Shown here: positions 1-8,273 of the stretch, piece after piece
How positions within the stretch are numbered: the stretch's first letter is position 1
Layout: each line of letters begins with the position of its first letter
Assembly (NCBI RefSeq): GCF_027941915.1
Contig: NZ_CP116009.1
Coordinates: 3,472,001-3,536,000, forward strand
DNA: 64,000 nucleotides
DNA from: Ramlibacter tataouinensis
GTDB taxonomy: Bacteria > Pseudomonadota > Gammaproteobacteria > Burkholderiales > Burkholderiaceae_C
Reading direction: 5' to 3'
Made by a program: the position numbers and the translations under genes
Notes under the pieces: generated by a model
Told to the model about the DNA's origin: nothing
Databases searched by the model: none
Seen by the model: the letters and a program-made list of their open reading frames with translations, nothing else

Positions 1-665
1 GCGACCACCTGGCCGGAATGGTCCCAGATCGGCGCGGCCACGCCGCCCATCTCGGGATGGTTCTCGGCCCGCGTCACCACATAGCCGTCCTGGCGCACGC
101 GCTCGAGGATGCGCCGCAACTCGCGCACGTCGGTGACGGACTGGGGAGTGCGCCGCTCCAGCTGGGCGGACAGGACGCGCTCGGCGACTTCTTCGTGATG
201 CGCCAGAATCGAGCGGCCCGTGGCGGTGCACCACGAGGGACTCAGCTGCCCGAGGCGGGTCTGCACCCCGATCGATTTCGGACTGACGACCTTGGCCACG
301 TAGACGATGTCCCCGGAGGGTTCGAGCACGGAAAGGTGCACCGTCTCCCCCGTTTCCGAGCGCAGCCGATCGAGTGTCGGCCGCGCGAGGTTCACCAGGT
401 CGAAGTCGCGCAGGGCGCTGGAGCCGATGCGCCAGGCCTTGAGGGTGAGCGCGTAGAGCCCGGTCGTGCGCGAGTAGGTCGCGAAACCGGTATTCACCAG
501 GGTGGACACCATCCGGTGCACCGTGCCCTTCGGCCGGCGGGTGGCCTGCACCAGCTCGGCCAGGCTCATCGGGCCCTCTCCGCGGCTGAGCGCCTCGAGC
601 ACCTCGAGCGTTCCGGCCGCCGCGGCAATGACCTGGTTGCGCGTGAACGCCGTCATGGTCTGCAT
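1..665 (-). CDS. IclR-family transcriptional regulator (3' end off window)
   Basis: Reading from an ATG at 665, the protein opens with MQTMTAFTRN and has an N-terminal winged helix-turn-helix (about residues 15-75, including RRPKGTVHRMV). An IclR effector domain follows, containing LDRLRSETGETVHLSVLEP and the stretch WCTATGRSILAH. AGGAG lies six bases before the ATG, supporting this start; a second in-frame ATG lies at 656. The C-terminus runs off the window after about 221 residues. It diverges from the LysR gene at 726. Two copies of the palindrome GTCTGCAwTGCAGAC lie at or near its start codon, and two more at 11377 and 11490. Autoregulation plus control of the island genes is therefore the likely role. 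The effector is unknown; an acyl-CoA or organic acid from the local pathway is inference. Confidence 0.9.
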   Translation of the reverse strand, partial: MQTMTAFTRNQVIAAAAGTLEVLEALSRGEGPMSLAELVQATRRPKGTVHRMVSTLVNTGFATYSRTTGLYALTLKAWRIGSSALRDFDLVNLARPTLDRLRSETGETVHLSVLEPSGDIVYVAKVVSPKSIGVQTRLGQLSPSWCTATGRSILAHHEEVAERVLSAQLERRTPQSVTDVRELRRILERVRQDGYVVTRAENHPEMGGVAAPIWDHSGQVV

Positions 666-672
666 TGTAGAC
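658..672. promoter_or_regulatory. Putative IclR operator, copy 1
   Basis: GTCTGCATTGTAGAC is a near-perfect 15-bp palindrome (one mismatched pair). It overlaps the iclR start codon and lies just upstream of a TATAAT at 676-681 reading towards lysR, where a repressor would block both genes. It matches the perfect copies at 11377 and 11490. Assignment to the neighbouring IclR protein is inference from position and recurrence. Confidence 0.6.
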
Positions 673-675
673 TCC

Positions 676-681
676 TATAAT
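676..681 (+). promoter_or_regulatory. Putative -10 element of the lysR promoter
   Basis: TATAAT sits 44 bases before the GTG start of the LysR gene. No good -35 hexamer is found 16-18 bases upstream, so the promoter may need an activator. The two IclR-type palindromes flank it at 658-672 and 691-705. Confidence 0.4.
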
Positions 682-690
682 CAAGGACGG

Positions 691-705
691 GTCCGCTATG
701 CAGAC
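691..705. promoter_or_regulatory. Putative IclR operator, copy 2 (degenerate)
   Basis: GTCCGCTATGCAGAC keeps most of the GTCTGCAwTGCAGAC palindrome. Its centre is 33 bp from copy 1, about three helical turns, the sort of spacing expected for two IclR dimers on one face of DNA. It would lie in the transcribed leader of lysR. Confidence 0.45.
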
Positions 706-725
706 GGCCGGATGCGGCGGCTCGC

Positions 726-1661
726 GTGTTGAAGGAATTCGCGTTGCATTTCGATCTCGCCGACCTGCGGCTCTTCCTGCACCTGGCCGAGTGCAAGAAC
801 CTCACGCGTGGCGCCAATGCCGCCGCGCTCTCGCCCGCCGCGGCCAGCAGCCGGCTGAAGGCGCTGGAGAACCAGCTGAACGCGCGCCTGTTCTATCGCG
901 ACAGCCGCGGCCTGGCGCTGACGCACGCCGGGGAGATGCTGCAGCGGCACGCCCGCGCCATCCTGCGGCAGGTCGAACACGTGCGCAACGACTTCCTTGC
1001 GCTCTCCAGCGACAGCGTCGGGCACTTCCGGATCTTCGCCAACACCACGCCGATCACGGAGACCCTGCCTTCGGTCCTGGCCGCCTTCATGAAGGATCGC
1101 CCGAACGTCACCGTCGACATCCAGGAGCGGAACACGCGTGAGGTCGTGCGCGGCGTCATCGACAGTGCGGCGGACATCGGGGTGCTGTCCGTCCCCGGCC
1201 CCTTCCATGCCGGGGACCTCCAGAGCCGGCTGTTCACCACCGACCGGCTGGTCTTGGCCGCGCCCGAAGGACACCCCCTGAGCGAGCGGGACACCGTGAG
1301 CTTCGAGGAATGCCTCAACATGCCGCACGTGGGCTTTCGCGAGAGCACGCTGCAAAGCTACGTCCTCGAGCAGGCCAGCCTCCTGAACCGCAAGCTGAGC
1401 ATGAGGGTGCTCATGAGCAGTTACGAGACCATGTGCAGCATGATCGCCGCGGGCGTGGGCGTGGGCGTGATGCCGGAGAGTTGCGCCCGCCGGTACATCC
1501 GGGCCGGGATGCCGCTGAAGGTGGTTCAGCTCTCGGACTCCTGGTCGCTGCGCGAGCGCCACATCATCTACCGCGACCTCGACGCGCTCCCGCTGTGCGC
1601 CCGGGCGTTCGTCGACGCCCTGATGGCGATGCAGGCCCCCGCGGAACGGGAGCACGCCTAG
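726..1661 (+). CDS. LysR-family transcriptional regulator
   Basis: 311 residues, the normal LTTR length. An N-terminal helix-turn-helix (about 8-66, LFLHLAECKNLTRGANAAAL) is followed by a periplasmic-binding-like effector domain (about 95-300, with SVLAAFMKDRPNVTVDIQE). The start is a GTG at 726; a TTG at 729 is possible. It diverges from the IclR gene and converges, one base apart, with the racemase gene. LysR genes accompany the act/acd genes of 3-sulfinopropionate degraders as I recall, so this is the likely pathway-specific activator, but that is inference. Its own operator is not identified; the GAATCCGGATTC palindromes at 4045 and 11255 are candidates. Confidence 0.93.
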   Translation: MLKEFALHFDLADLRLFLHLAECKNLTRGANAAALSPAAASSRLKALENQLNARLFYRDSRGLALTHAGEMLQRHARAILRQVEHVRNDFLALSSDSVGHFRIFANTTPITETLPSVLAAFMKDRPNVTVDIQERNTREVVRGVIDSAADIGVLSVPGPFHAGDLQSRLFTTDRLVLAAPEGHPLSERDTVSFEECLNMPHVGFRESTLQSYVLEQASLLNRKLSMRVLMSSYETMCSMIAAGVGVGVMPESCARRYIRAGMPLKVVQLSDSWSLRERHIIYRDLDALPLCARAFVDALMAMQAPAEREHA

Positions 1662-1662
1662 C

Positions 1663-2745
1663 TCAGGACGACCGGGCCCAGCGGGCGAGGGCCTCGTCGG
1701 CGGAGACCCTGCGCGACTCGGCGGCCACTGCCGGCCGCTCGCCGTTGAAACGCGGCGCGGAAGCCGGCACATGGCCGCCGCCCCAGCCGGCAAACGTGCC
1801 GCGGGAAGCCAGGTGGGCATCGTGGGGTGCCTCTGCGAGCGACAGCACGGGCGACACGCACGCATCGCTGCCGGCGAAGTGGCGGGCCCACTCGTCGCGG
1901 GTGCGGCTTGCGAAGACCTCTTCGAAGCGCTGGCGGATCGCCGGCCAGTTTCGTGAGTCCTTCCTGTCCGGCACGCTGCCCGCCAGGCCCAGGCGATCCA
2001 GCAGTTCTTGGTAGAACTGCGGCTCGAGGGCGCCGACGGCCATGAACTTGCCGTCGGCCGTGCGGTACGTGTCGTACCACGGGACGCCGCCGTCCAGCGG
2101 GTTGCTGGCACGCTGGTCCGTCCATTGCCCGAGCAGCAGCCGGCCGTAGATCATCGCCATCAGCGCGGCGCTGCCATCGACCATCGCGGCGTCCACCACC
2201 TGGCCGCGCCCCGAGGCCTTGACCTGCCACAGCGCCGCCAATACCCCGATGAGCAGGAACGCGCCGCCGCCCCCGAAGTCGCCGATCAGGTTGAGCGGTG
2301 GCACCGGCTTGTTTTTGCCGCCGATCGCATGCAGCGCGCCGGTGAGCGCGATGTAGTTGATGTCGTGGCCGGCCTGCTGCGCCATCGGGCCTTCCTGGCC
2401 CCAGCCGGTCATGCGGCCGTAGACCAGCTTCGGGTTCAGCTTCAGCGCGGCGTCCGGACCCAGGCCCAGCCGCTCCATGACGCCGGGGCGAAGGCCCTCG
2501 AGCAGCACATCCGCTTGCGCCACCAGTCGTTCGGCCGCCTCGCGCCCTGCGGTCGACTTCAGGTCCAGCTCCACCTGCATGCGCCCGCGACGCACCGCTC
2601 CCAGCGTGTCGCGTTCCGATGCACTGCCCGGTCGCTCGATCCGGACCACGCTCGCGCCCAGGTCGGCCAGCAGCATGCCGGTCCAGGGGACCGGACCGAT
2701 CGCGGCGAACTCCAGCACGCGCAGGCCTGACAGGACCCCGTTCAT
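1663..2745 (-). CDS. CaiB/BaiF-superfamily alpha-methylacyl-CoA racemase
   Basis: 360 residues, the length of AMACR/MCR-type racemases rather than of CoA-transferases (about 400). The racemase catalytic set is in place: His127 in AGHDINYIALTG, Asp156 in LIGDFGGGG and Glu241 in GALEPQFYQ, matching His126/Asp156/Glu241 of the mycobacterial enzyme. Such enzymes invert the 2-methyl centre of acyl-CoA thioesters. The ATG at 2745 overlaps the stop of the upstream CoA-transferase by four bases (ATGA), so the pair is translationally coupled. A racemase beside a desulfinase is unexpected, since 3-sulfinopropionyl-CoA has no chiral carbon. It hints at a 2-methyl-branched substrate (inference). Confidence 0.85.
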   Translation of the reverse strand: MNGVLSGLRVLEFAAIGPVPWTGMLLADLGASVVRIERPGSASERDTLGAVRRGRMQVELDLKSTAGREAAERLVAQADVLLEGLRPGVMERLGLGPDAALKLNPKLVYGRMTGWGQEGPMAQQAGHDINYIALTGALHAIGGKNKPVPPLNLIGDFGGGGAFLLIGVLAALWQVKASGRGQVVDAAMVDGSAALMAMIYGRLLLGQWTDQRASNPLDGGVPWYDTYRTADGKFMAVGALEPQFYQELLDRLGLAGSVPDRKDSRNWPAIRQRFEEVFASRTRDEWARHFAGSDACVSPVLSLAEAPHDAHLASRGTFAGWGGGHVPASAPRFNGERPAVAAESRRVSADEALARWARSS

Positions 2746-3989
2746 CGTGCGGCCTTCTGCGGATCGCAGGACACGACGCCTTCGGCTTCGAGGGCGTCGA
2801 TCTCGCGGTCGGTCAGCCTGGCGAGTTCACGCAGGACCCCGCGCGTGTCCTGGCCCAACCGGTGGCCCGACCAGCGGATGCGTCCCGGGGTGCCGGAGAG
2901 CTTGGGAACGATGCCCGCGAGCGTCACCTGCCCGAGGTCGTCGTCGGGTGTCCGGACCAGCATGTCGCGCGCCTTGAAGTGAGGGTCGTCGAAGATGTCG
3001 GCGATCGTGTAGATCGTCGTCGCCGGGACTTCGGCCGCTTCCAGCGTCGCTTTCAAGTCGGCCGCGTCACGGGTCATCGTCCAGTCCGTGATCAGGCGTT
3101 CGATCTCGGCTTCGTTCTGGTTGCGGGCCGCCTGCAGCGCGAACCGGGGGTCGGTGCCGAGTTCGGGACGTCCCATGGCCGATGCCAGCCGCCTGAACAC
3201 CGCATCGGCCAGTGCGGCGATGTGGATGTAGGTGCCGTCGCGCGTGGGGAACAGCGTGTTCGGTGCGCTGTTCGGGAGCCGGGGGCCTGCCCGCATCCCG
3301 ACAGTCCCCGTCTTCTCGAAGGCCGGAACGTGCGCTTCCATGAAGCTGAACGCCGACTCGAGCAGGCTGGCATCCACGCACTGGCCCTTGCCGGTCCGCT
3401 CGCGCGACAGGACCGCCATGACGGTGCCCAGCGCCGCATAGAGGCCGGTGATGTAGTCCGTCAGCGGCATGGCCACGCGCGACGGCGGCCGGTCGGGATC
3501 GCCGATGAGGTGGCGCAGGCCGCTCATCGCCTCGCCGATGACGCCGTAGCCCGGCCTCGCGCTGTACGGCCCGGTCTGCCCGTAGCCGCTGACGCGCGTG
3601 AGCACGAGGTCCGGCCTCAAGGCCTTCAGCTCCTCGTACGAAAGCCCCCACTTCTCCAGCGTTCCCGGCCGGAAGTTCTCCACGATGATGTCGAAACCCG
3701 GGATGAGCTGCTTGAGGACGTCGCGGCCCTTCGCCGTGCGCAGGTTCAGCGAAATGATCCGCTTGTTGCGCAGGATCGAGGCCGCATAGAGGGACTTGCC
3801 GTCCACGCTGTGGCCCAGCTCGCGGATCGTGTCGCCCTCCTGCGCCTCGACCTTGATGACCTCGGCGCCGAAGTCGGCGAGCAGGCGCGCACAGAACGGA
3901 CCCGACGCGGTGGAGCCCAGCTCCAGGACGCGGTAGCCCGTCAGCGGCCCGCTGGGCGCCGCCTCGGCGCAGGACGATGGATGGTTCAT
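2742..3989 (-). CDS. Class III (CaiB/BaiF) CoA-transferase, candidate succinyl-CoA:3-sulfinopropionate CoA-transferase
   Basis: 415 residues, typical of family III CoA-transferases. The N-terminal Rossmann part has GYRVLELGSTASGPFCARLLADFGAE-type sequence, and the catalytic aspartate is probably Asp178 in PLTDYITGLYAALGTV. RTGKGQCVDASLLES is the standard downstream motif. These enzymes move CoA from a donor such as succinyl-CoA to a carboxylic acid. It diverges from the desulfinase gene at 4240. In Variovorax paradoxus TBEA6 an enzyme of this family (Act) activates 3-sulfinopropionate, so the same role is proposed. The family is certain; the substrate is inference. A partial copy of the GAATCCGG motif abuts its start codon. 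Confidence 0.85.
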   Translation of the reverse strand: MNHPSSCAEAAPSGPLTGYRVLELGSTASGPFCARLLADFGAEVIKVEAQEGDTIRELGHSVDGKSLYAASILRNKRIISLNLRTAKGRDVLKQLIPGFDIIVENFRPGTLEKWGLSYEELKALRPDLVLTRVSGYGQTGPYSARPGYGVIGEAMSGLRHLIGDPDRPPSRVAMPLTDYITGLYAALGTVMAVLSRERTGKGQCVDASLLESAFSFMEAHVPAFEKTGTVGMRAGPRLPNSAPNTLFPTRDGTYIHIAALADAVFRRLASAMGRPELGTDPRFALQAARNQNEAEIERLITDWTMTRDAADLKATLEAAEVPATTIYTIADIFDDPHFKARDMLVRTPDDDLGQVTLAGIVPKLSGTPGRIRWSGHRLGQDTRGVLRELARLTDREIDALEAEGVVSCDPQKAAR

Positions 3990-4044
3990 TCCGGATTCAC
4001 TTGCTGTCGTTGCCGGGAATTCTGTCAGCGCAGGGCCTGCAGCT

Positions 4045-4056
4045 GAATCCGGATTC
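4045..4056. repeat. GAATCCGGATTC palindrome in the act/acd divergent region, copy A
   Basis: A perfect 12-bp palindrome in the 250-bp divergent region between the CoA-transferase and the desulfinase gene, 56 bases before the transferase ATG. It is followed by GCGGAACGCGGCCTTCG, closely matching the sequence after the second copy at 11255 (GGAA, GCGGC and TTCG are shared). It may be a regulator site or a dispersed repeat. Confidence 0.45.
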
Positions 4057-4239
4057 GCGGAACGCGGCCTTCGGCCCTGCCGAACGTTCGCCGCCGGGCT
4101 GGTCTTCCGCTGCGGTTAACGCTCTCTTCGGATTTGCGGAATTCCCTCGGAGAGCATGCCGCTCCTACACTGGCCTGAGGCAGCGCACGCCGACGACGGC
4201 TCACCGTCGCGCGGCCGCCGATTCCGCTCAAAGGCCTCC

Positions 4240-5457
4240 ATGTTCCAACTCTCCGCCGAACAACTCGCACTCCAGCAACGCAGCCGTGAACTCGCCCAGG
4301 CCCACTTCGCACCCAAGGCCGCGGAGATCGACCGCAGCGAGGAGTACCCCTGGGACAACGTCGCCCTTTTGCGCGACGCCGGTTTCATGACCATGACCCT
4401 GCCCAAGGACATGGGCGGCATGGGGCTCTCCTACTTCGACGCCGTGCTGGTCATCGAGGAGGTGGCCAAGGCCTGCGCGGCGATGGGCCGCATCACGGTG
4501 GACGCCACCATGGGTTGTGTCGGTGCCATCCGCAAGTACGGAACCAAGGAGCAGTTCCAGCTGGCGGCCGATCTCCTGAAGGCCGGCGACAAGCCTGCGC
4601 TGTGCATCACCGAGCCGCAGACGGGCAGTGCCGCCACCGCCATGACGACGCGGGCCGACCGCAAGGGCGATCACTACGTGCTCAACGGGGAGAAGTACTG
4701 GATCACCGGAGGCGGCGTTTCGCGGCTGCACCTCGTCTTCGCCCGCGTCTTCGACGACGGCGTGGAGCAGGGGATCGGTGGATTCATCGTGGTGCGCGAC
4801 GGCGACAAGCCCGACGGTTTCATCGTGGGTGAGCGCATCTACGCGATGGGCGTGCGCGGCATCCCGGAGACCCACCTGCACTTCAAGGACCTGCTGGTCC
4901 ACAAGTCCATGCTGCTGATGCCGCCGGAGGGCCTCCGGCGCGGCTTCGCTTCCCTGATGACGGCCTACAACGCCCAGCGCGTGGGCGCCGGCACGGTCGC
5001 CCTGGGCATCGCCCAGGGCGCTTTCGAGGAGGCAATCGCTCGGGTCAAGGCGCGCGAGCAGTTCGGTCGTCCGATCGCCGAGTTCCAGGGGCTGCAATGG
5101 ATGCTCGCGGACATGTCGGTGCAGCTCGAGGCCGCGCGCCTGCTCATCTGGCGTGCTGCGCTCAGCGGCGGCGAGTTCCCCGACATGGACAAGGCGGCGC
5201 AGGCGAAGATCTTCACCGCGGAGATGGCGTTCAAGGTGTGCAGCGATGCGCTGCAGATGTTCGGCTCCTCGGGCTACGGCCGGAACCTTCCGATGGAGCG
5301 GCATGTCCGGGACGCCCGCATGTTCACGATCGCGGGCGGCACGGCCCAGATCCTTCGCACGCAGGTGGCCAGCGCCATCCTCGGCATGAAGCTGCCGCAG
5401 ACGCGCATGGGCTACGCCGAGCGCCACCCGGAGCTGAAGTCGGAAGGGCCGCTGTGA
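4240..5457 (+). CDS. acd: 3-sulfinopropionyl-CoA desulfinase (acyl-CoA dehydrogenase fold)
   Basis: 405 residues with the full ACAD layout: N-terminal helical domain, central beta domain with CITEPQTGSA and EKYWITGGG, and C-terminal FAD/CoA domain with REQFGRP. The catalytic base is absent from both known sites: YEGT is replaced by AGGT (Gly366), and the IVD-type glutamate position is Gln246 (TAYNAQRVG). Arg84 (KACAAMGRITVD) and Gln246 fall exactly where 3-sulfinopropionyl-CoA desulfinase of Advenella mimigardefordensis DPN7 has its diagnostic Arg84 and Gln246, and the overall sequence resembles that enzyme as I recall it. The reaction would hydrolyse the C-S bond of a sulfinyl-CoA to acyl-CoA plus sulfite without net electron transfer. 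The ATG at 4240 is chosen because MFQLSAEQ is the family N-terminus. The stop overlaps the next GTG. Confidence 0.85.
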   Translation: MFQLSAEQLALQQRSRELAQAHFAPKAAEIDRSEEYPWDNVALLRDAGFMTMTLPKDMGGMGLSYFDAVLVIEEVAKACAAMGRITVDATMGCVGAIRKYGTKEQFQLAADLLKAGDKPALCITEPQTGSAATAMTTRADRKGDHYVLNGEKYWITGGGVSRLHLVFARVFDDGVEQGIGGFIVVRDGDKPDGFIVGERIYAMGVRGIPETHLHFKDLLVHKSMLLMPPEGLRRGFASLMTAYNAQRVGAGTVALGIAQGAFEEAIARVKAREQFGRPIAEFQGLQWMLADMSVQLEAARLLIWRAALSGGEFPDMDKAAQAKIFTAEMAFKVCSDALQMFGSSGYGRNLPMERHVRDARMFTIAGGTAQILRTQVASAILGMKLPQTRMGYAERHPELKSEGPL

Positions 5458-6446
5458 AAGCGATCGTTTGTCATGCTTACGGGCCGCTGGAAGCGCTGCG
5501 CTGGGAGCGCGCGGAGCTGCCGCAGGTCGGACGCGGCGAGGTGAAGATCGCCGTCCACGCGGCCGGCGTCAACTTCGCCGACACCTTGAAGGTGCAAGGC
5601 AAGCACCAGGTCAAGCCGCCGCTGCCCTGGACCCCGGGCGCCGAAGTCGCCGGCCTGGTTCTGGAGGTGGGCGAGGGCGTCGAGCAGTTGCAGGCGGGCG
5701 ACCGGGTGCTCGGGGTTCCGGACGACCAGGCCGGTGGCTACGCCGAAGCGATCGTCCTGCGGGCGGATCGCGTCCTGCGCCTGCCGGCCGGACTCTCCAT
5801 GGAGAAGGCGGCGGCGCTGCCCGCCGCCTATGGAACCGCGCTCTACGCGCTCAAGCAGCGCGGCCGGGTCGCCGCCGGCGACCGGGTCCTGGTCCTCGGC
5901 GCGGCGGGCGGGGTCGGGCTCGCGGCCGTGCAGGTGGCGGTGGCGATGGGGGCACGGGTCATTGCCGCTGCCAGCACCCCGGGCAAGCGCGACCTCGCAT
6001 CGCAGCATGGTGCTTCCGCCTGCGTCGACTACACCAAGCCGGAGTGGAGAAAGGAAGTGCTGGATGCCGCCGGGCCGGCCGGCATCCAGGCGGTATTCGA
6101 TCCGGTGGGCGGCGACCTGTTCGACGAAGCGGTCCGCACGGTCGGTTGGGACGGACGCTATCTCGTAGTCGGATTTGCCGCCGGCCGCATTCCGGAACTC
6201 AAGATGAACCATCCCCTGGTCAAGGGCTACGACGTGGTGGGAATCCGCTACGACGTCTGGCGCGACCGGTTCTGGGCCGAAGCGCGCGAGAACCTGGAGC
6301 AGGTTCTCGTCTGGTGCGCCGAAGGAAGGGTACGGCCGGTCGTCGCGCGCACCGAGCCGCTGCCAAGGGCCGTCGAAGCGCTCATGGCCATCGCGGGGCG
6401 CGAAGTCGTCGGGAAACTGGTCCTGACGGCTCCGGCCGCCGCATGA
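5454..6446 (+). CDS. NAD(P)H:quinone reductase-like MDR-family oxidoreductase
   Basis: 330 residues of the zinc-free medium-chain dehydrogenase/reductase superfamily. A GroES-like N-terminal domain (AGVNFADTLKVQGK) precedes a Rossmann domain with the nucleotide loop GAAGGVGLAAVQVA (about residues 140-155). The GTG start at 5454 overlaps the desulfinase stop by four bases (GTGA), so the two are co-translated. It precedes acuI by 10 bases. Members reduce quinones, enones or 2-enoyl thioesters with NADPH. In this operon reduction of an alpha,beta-unsaturated acyl-CoA is plausible but unproven. Confidence 0.85.
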   Translation: MKAIVCHAYGPLEALRWERAELPQVGRGEVKIAVHAAGVNFADTLKVQGKHQVKPPLPWTPGAEVAGLVLEVGEGVEQLQAGDRVLGVPDDQAGGYAEAIVLRADRVLRLPAGLSMEKAAALPAAYGTALYALKQRGRVAAGDRVLVLGAAGGVGLAAVQVAVAMGARVIAAASTPGKRDLASQHGASACVDYTKPEWRKEVLDAAGPAGIQAVFDPVGGDLFDEAVRTVGWDGRYLVVGFAAGRIPELKMNHPLVKGYDVVGIRYDVWRDRFWAEARENLEQVLVWCAEGRVRPVVARTEPLPRAVEALMAIAGREVVGKLVLTAPAAA

Positions 6447-6456
6447 GGAGAGACAC

Positions 6457-7443
6457 GTGAAGGCTTATCTGATCGACAAGGACCCGGCCGGCAAGGCGAG
6501 CGGCCGCTGGACCGCGCTGGAGCCGGGCCAGCTGGATCCCGGGGAACTGACGCTGCGGGTGCTCTATTCGAGCGTCAACTACAAGGACGCGCTGGCGGCG
6601 ACCGGTGCCGGCAAGATCATCCGCCGCTTCCCGTGCGTGGGTGGAATCGACCTGGTCGGCGAGGTCACCGAGAGCCGGGATTCGAAGTTCAGGCCGGGCG
6701 ACAGGGTCATCGCCACCAGCTTCGACCTGGGCGTCGCCCACCACGGCGGATTCGCGGAGCAGGCGCGGGTGCCGGCCTCCTGGGCCGTGCCGCTTCCGGC
6801 CGGCCTGACGCCGTTCGAATCGATGGCGCTGGGGACCGCCGGCTTCACGGCGGGACTTGCCATCGTCCGGATGGAAGAGAACGGGCTCGCGCCGGGGAAC
6901 GGGCCCGTGGTGGTGTCCGGCGCGACCGGCGGCGTGGGCAGCCTTGCGATCAGCATGCTGGCCAACCTGGGCTACGAGGTGGTGGCACTGACGCGCAAGA
7001 GCCAGGAGGAGGCCTATCTGAAGGAGCTCGGGGCCACGCGCATCCAGTCCAGCGCCGATCTGAATCTCGACCAGGTCCGGCCGATGGAAGCCGCGCAGTG
7101 GGCGGGCGCGGTCGACAACGTCGGAGGCGCCGTGCTGCACTGGATGCTGGCCACGATGAAGCAGGCAGGGACCGTCGCGAGCATCGGCAATGCCGGCAGC
7201 GTCGAGCTGCACTCCACGGTGTTTCCCTTCATCCTGCGCGGCGTCAGCCTGCTGGGCGTGGACTCCGGGTACATGGGATTCCCGACGCGCGCGAACGTGT
7301 GGCAGCGGCTGGCCACGGATCTGAAGCCCACGTGCCTGGCGCGGATCACGAGGACGGTCGACTTCGCGGATCTGGCGCCGGTCTTCGACGACTTCATCGC
7401 AGGCCGCGCCAAGGGAAGAACCGTCGTCCGGATCGGCGGCTGA
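6457..7443 (+). CDS. acuI: AcuI/YhdH-type acrylyl-CoA reductase (NADPH), copy 1
   Basis: 328 residues, the usual AcuI/YhdH length. The N-terminal part has the family stretch SSVNYKDALAATGAGKI and PCVGGIDLVGEV; the cofactor loop is VSGATGGVGSLAISMLA. AcuI reduces toxic acryloyl-CoA to propionyl-CoA in dimethylsulfoniopropionate and 3-hydroxypropionate metabolism. The GTG start has a good GAGGAGA ribosome site ten bases after the preceding gene, and the gene lies in the acd operon. A paralogue lies at 10179. Two copies in one island suggest that acrylyl- or methacrylyl-CoA is a pathway intermediate or by-product (inference). Confidence 0.88.
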   Translation: MKAYLIDKDPAGKASGRWTALEPGQLDPGELTLRVLYSSVNYKDALAATGAGKIIRRFPCVGGIDLVGEVTESRDSKFRPGDRVIATSFDLGVAHHGGFAEQARVPASWAVPLPAGLTPFESMALGTAGFTAGLAIVRMEENGLAPGNGPVVVSGATGGVGSLAISMLANLGYEVVALTRKSQEEAYLKELGATRIQSSADLNLDQVRPMEAAQWAGAVDNVGGAVLHWMLATMKQAGTVASIGNAGSVELHSTVFPFILRGVSLLGVDSGYMGFPTRANVWQRLATDLKPTCLARITRTVDFADLAPVFDDFIAGRAKGRTVVRIGG

Positions 7444-7464
7444 AGGACAAGGCCCGCAGCTCTC

Positions 7465-8250
7465 GTGACCTTCTCCATGCCGGGCATCGAAGCGGTGGTG
7501 ATGTTCCTGGCCTGCGCCGCCGTCGCATCGCTGCTGCAGAACCTGACCGCGTTCGCCTTCGGTTTGGTGCTGCTGGGAGGGGTCGAGCTGTTCGGCATCG
7601 TTCCGCTGGCGGACGCCGCCAATGCGTCGATGGTGCTGGCCCTGGTCAACTGCCTCGCGTTCTTCTGGGGCGACAAGCAGCCGCTGCCCTGGCATCAGGT
7701 CCGGCACGTGCTCTGGGCCGGTTCCATTGGCGTGGCCGCCGGCCTGGCGCTGCAGGTTTGGCTCAGTGCGAATGCGGCGCAATGGTTCCGGTTGCTGCTC
7801 GGCGTGACGGTGATCCTGAGCGCCGCCAACCTGCTGCTGGCCCGGACCGTGCGGCCCGAGCCGTCGCCGCCCCGGACCTTCGCTTTCTTCGGTGCGCTCT
7901 CGGGCCTGCTCGGCGGGCTGTTCGCCACTTCGGGACCACCGATCGTCTACCACATGCTGCGCCAGCCCTTCGATCCCCTGCAGATCCGGCGCTGCCTGGC
8001 CCTCATCTTCGCGGTCAACAACGGCTTTCGTCTCCTGCTCGTGGCCGGGACCGGACGCTTCTCGCAGCTTTCGCTGCTGCTGTGCTGCGTCGCGCTGCCG
8101 GTTGCGCTCCTTGTCACGGTGCTGTGCAGGCGCTATCCCATCAGCATCCCGCGCAGCCGGCTCGCATGGATGACCAGTGCGCTGCTGTGCGTGGCAGGTG
8201 CTTCACTCGTGCTCTCGGCGGCACGGGATGCGCTGCGTCCCCTCATCTGA
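7465..8250 (+). CDS. TauE/SafE-family sulfite/organosulfonate exporter
   Basis: 261 residues with about eight hydrophobic segments in two repeats. Each repeat carries the TauE-type glycine/proline turn, the second being GGLFATSGPPIVYHML. The GTG at 7465 is the first start; an ATG at 7477 is an alternative. TauE/SafE proteins of the inner membrane export sulfite, sulfoacetate or related anions. Its place in the acd operon, 21 bases after acuI, fits disposal of the sulfite made by the desulfinase, which strengthens the sulfinate reading of the whole cluster. The exact substrate is inference. Confidence 0.87.
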   Translation: MTFSMPGIEAVVMFLACAAVASLLQNLTAFAFGLVLLGGVELFGIVPLADAANASMVLALVNCLAFFWGDKQPLPWHQVRHVLWAGSIGVAAGLALQVWLSANAAQWFRLLLGVTVILSAANLLLARTVRPEPSPPRTFAFFGALSGLLGGLFATSGPPIVYHMLRQPFDPLQIRRCLALIFAVNNGFRLLLVAGTGRFSQLSLLLCCVALPVALLVTVLCRRYPISIPRSRLAWMTSALLCVAGASLVLSAARDALRPLI

Positions 8251-8273
8251 CGTTTCTCGACCCGAACAAGAAA

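Noticed and set aside
1663-2745. Reading this gene as a second CoA-transferase
   Set aside because: Length of 360 residues and the His127/Asp156/Glu241 set fit alpha-methylacyl-CoA racemase instead.
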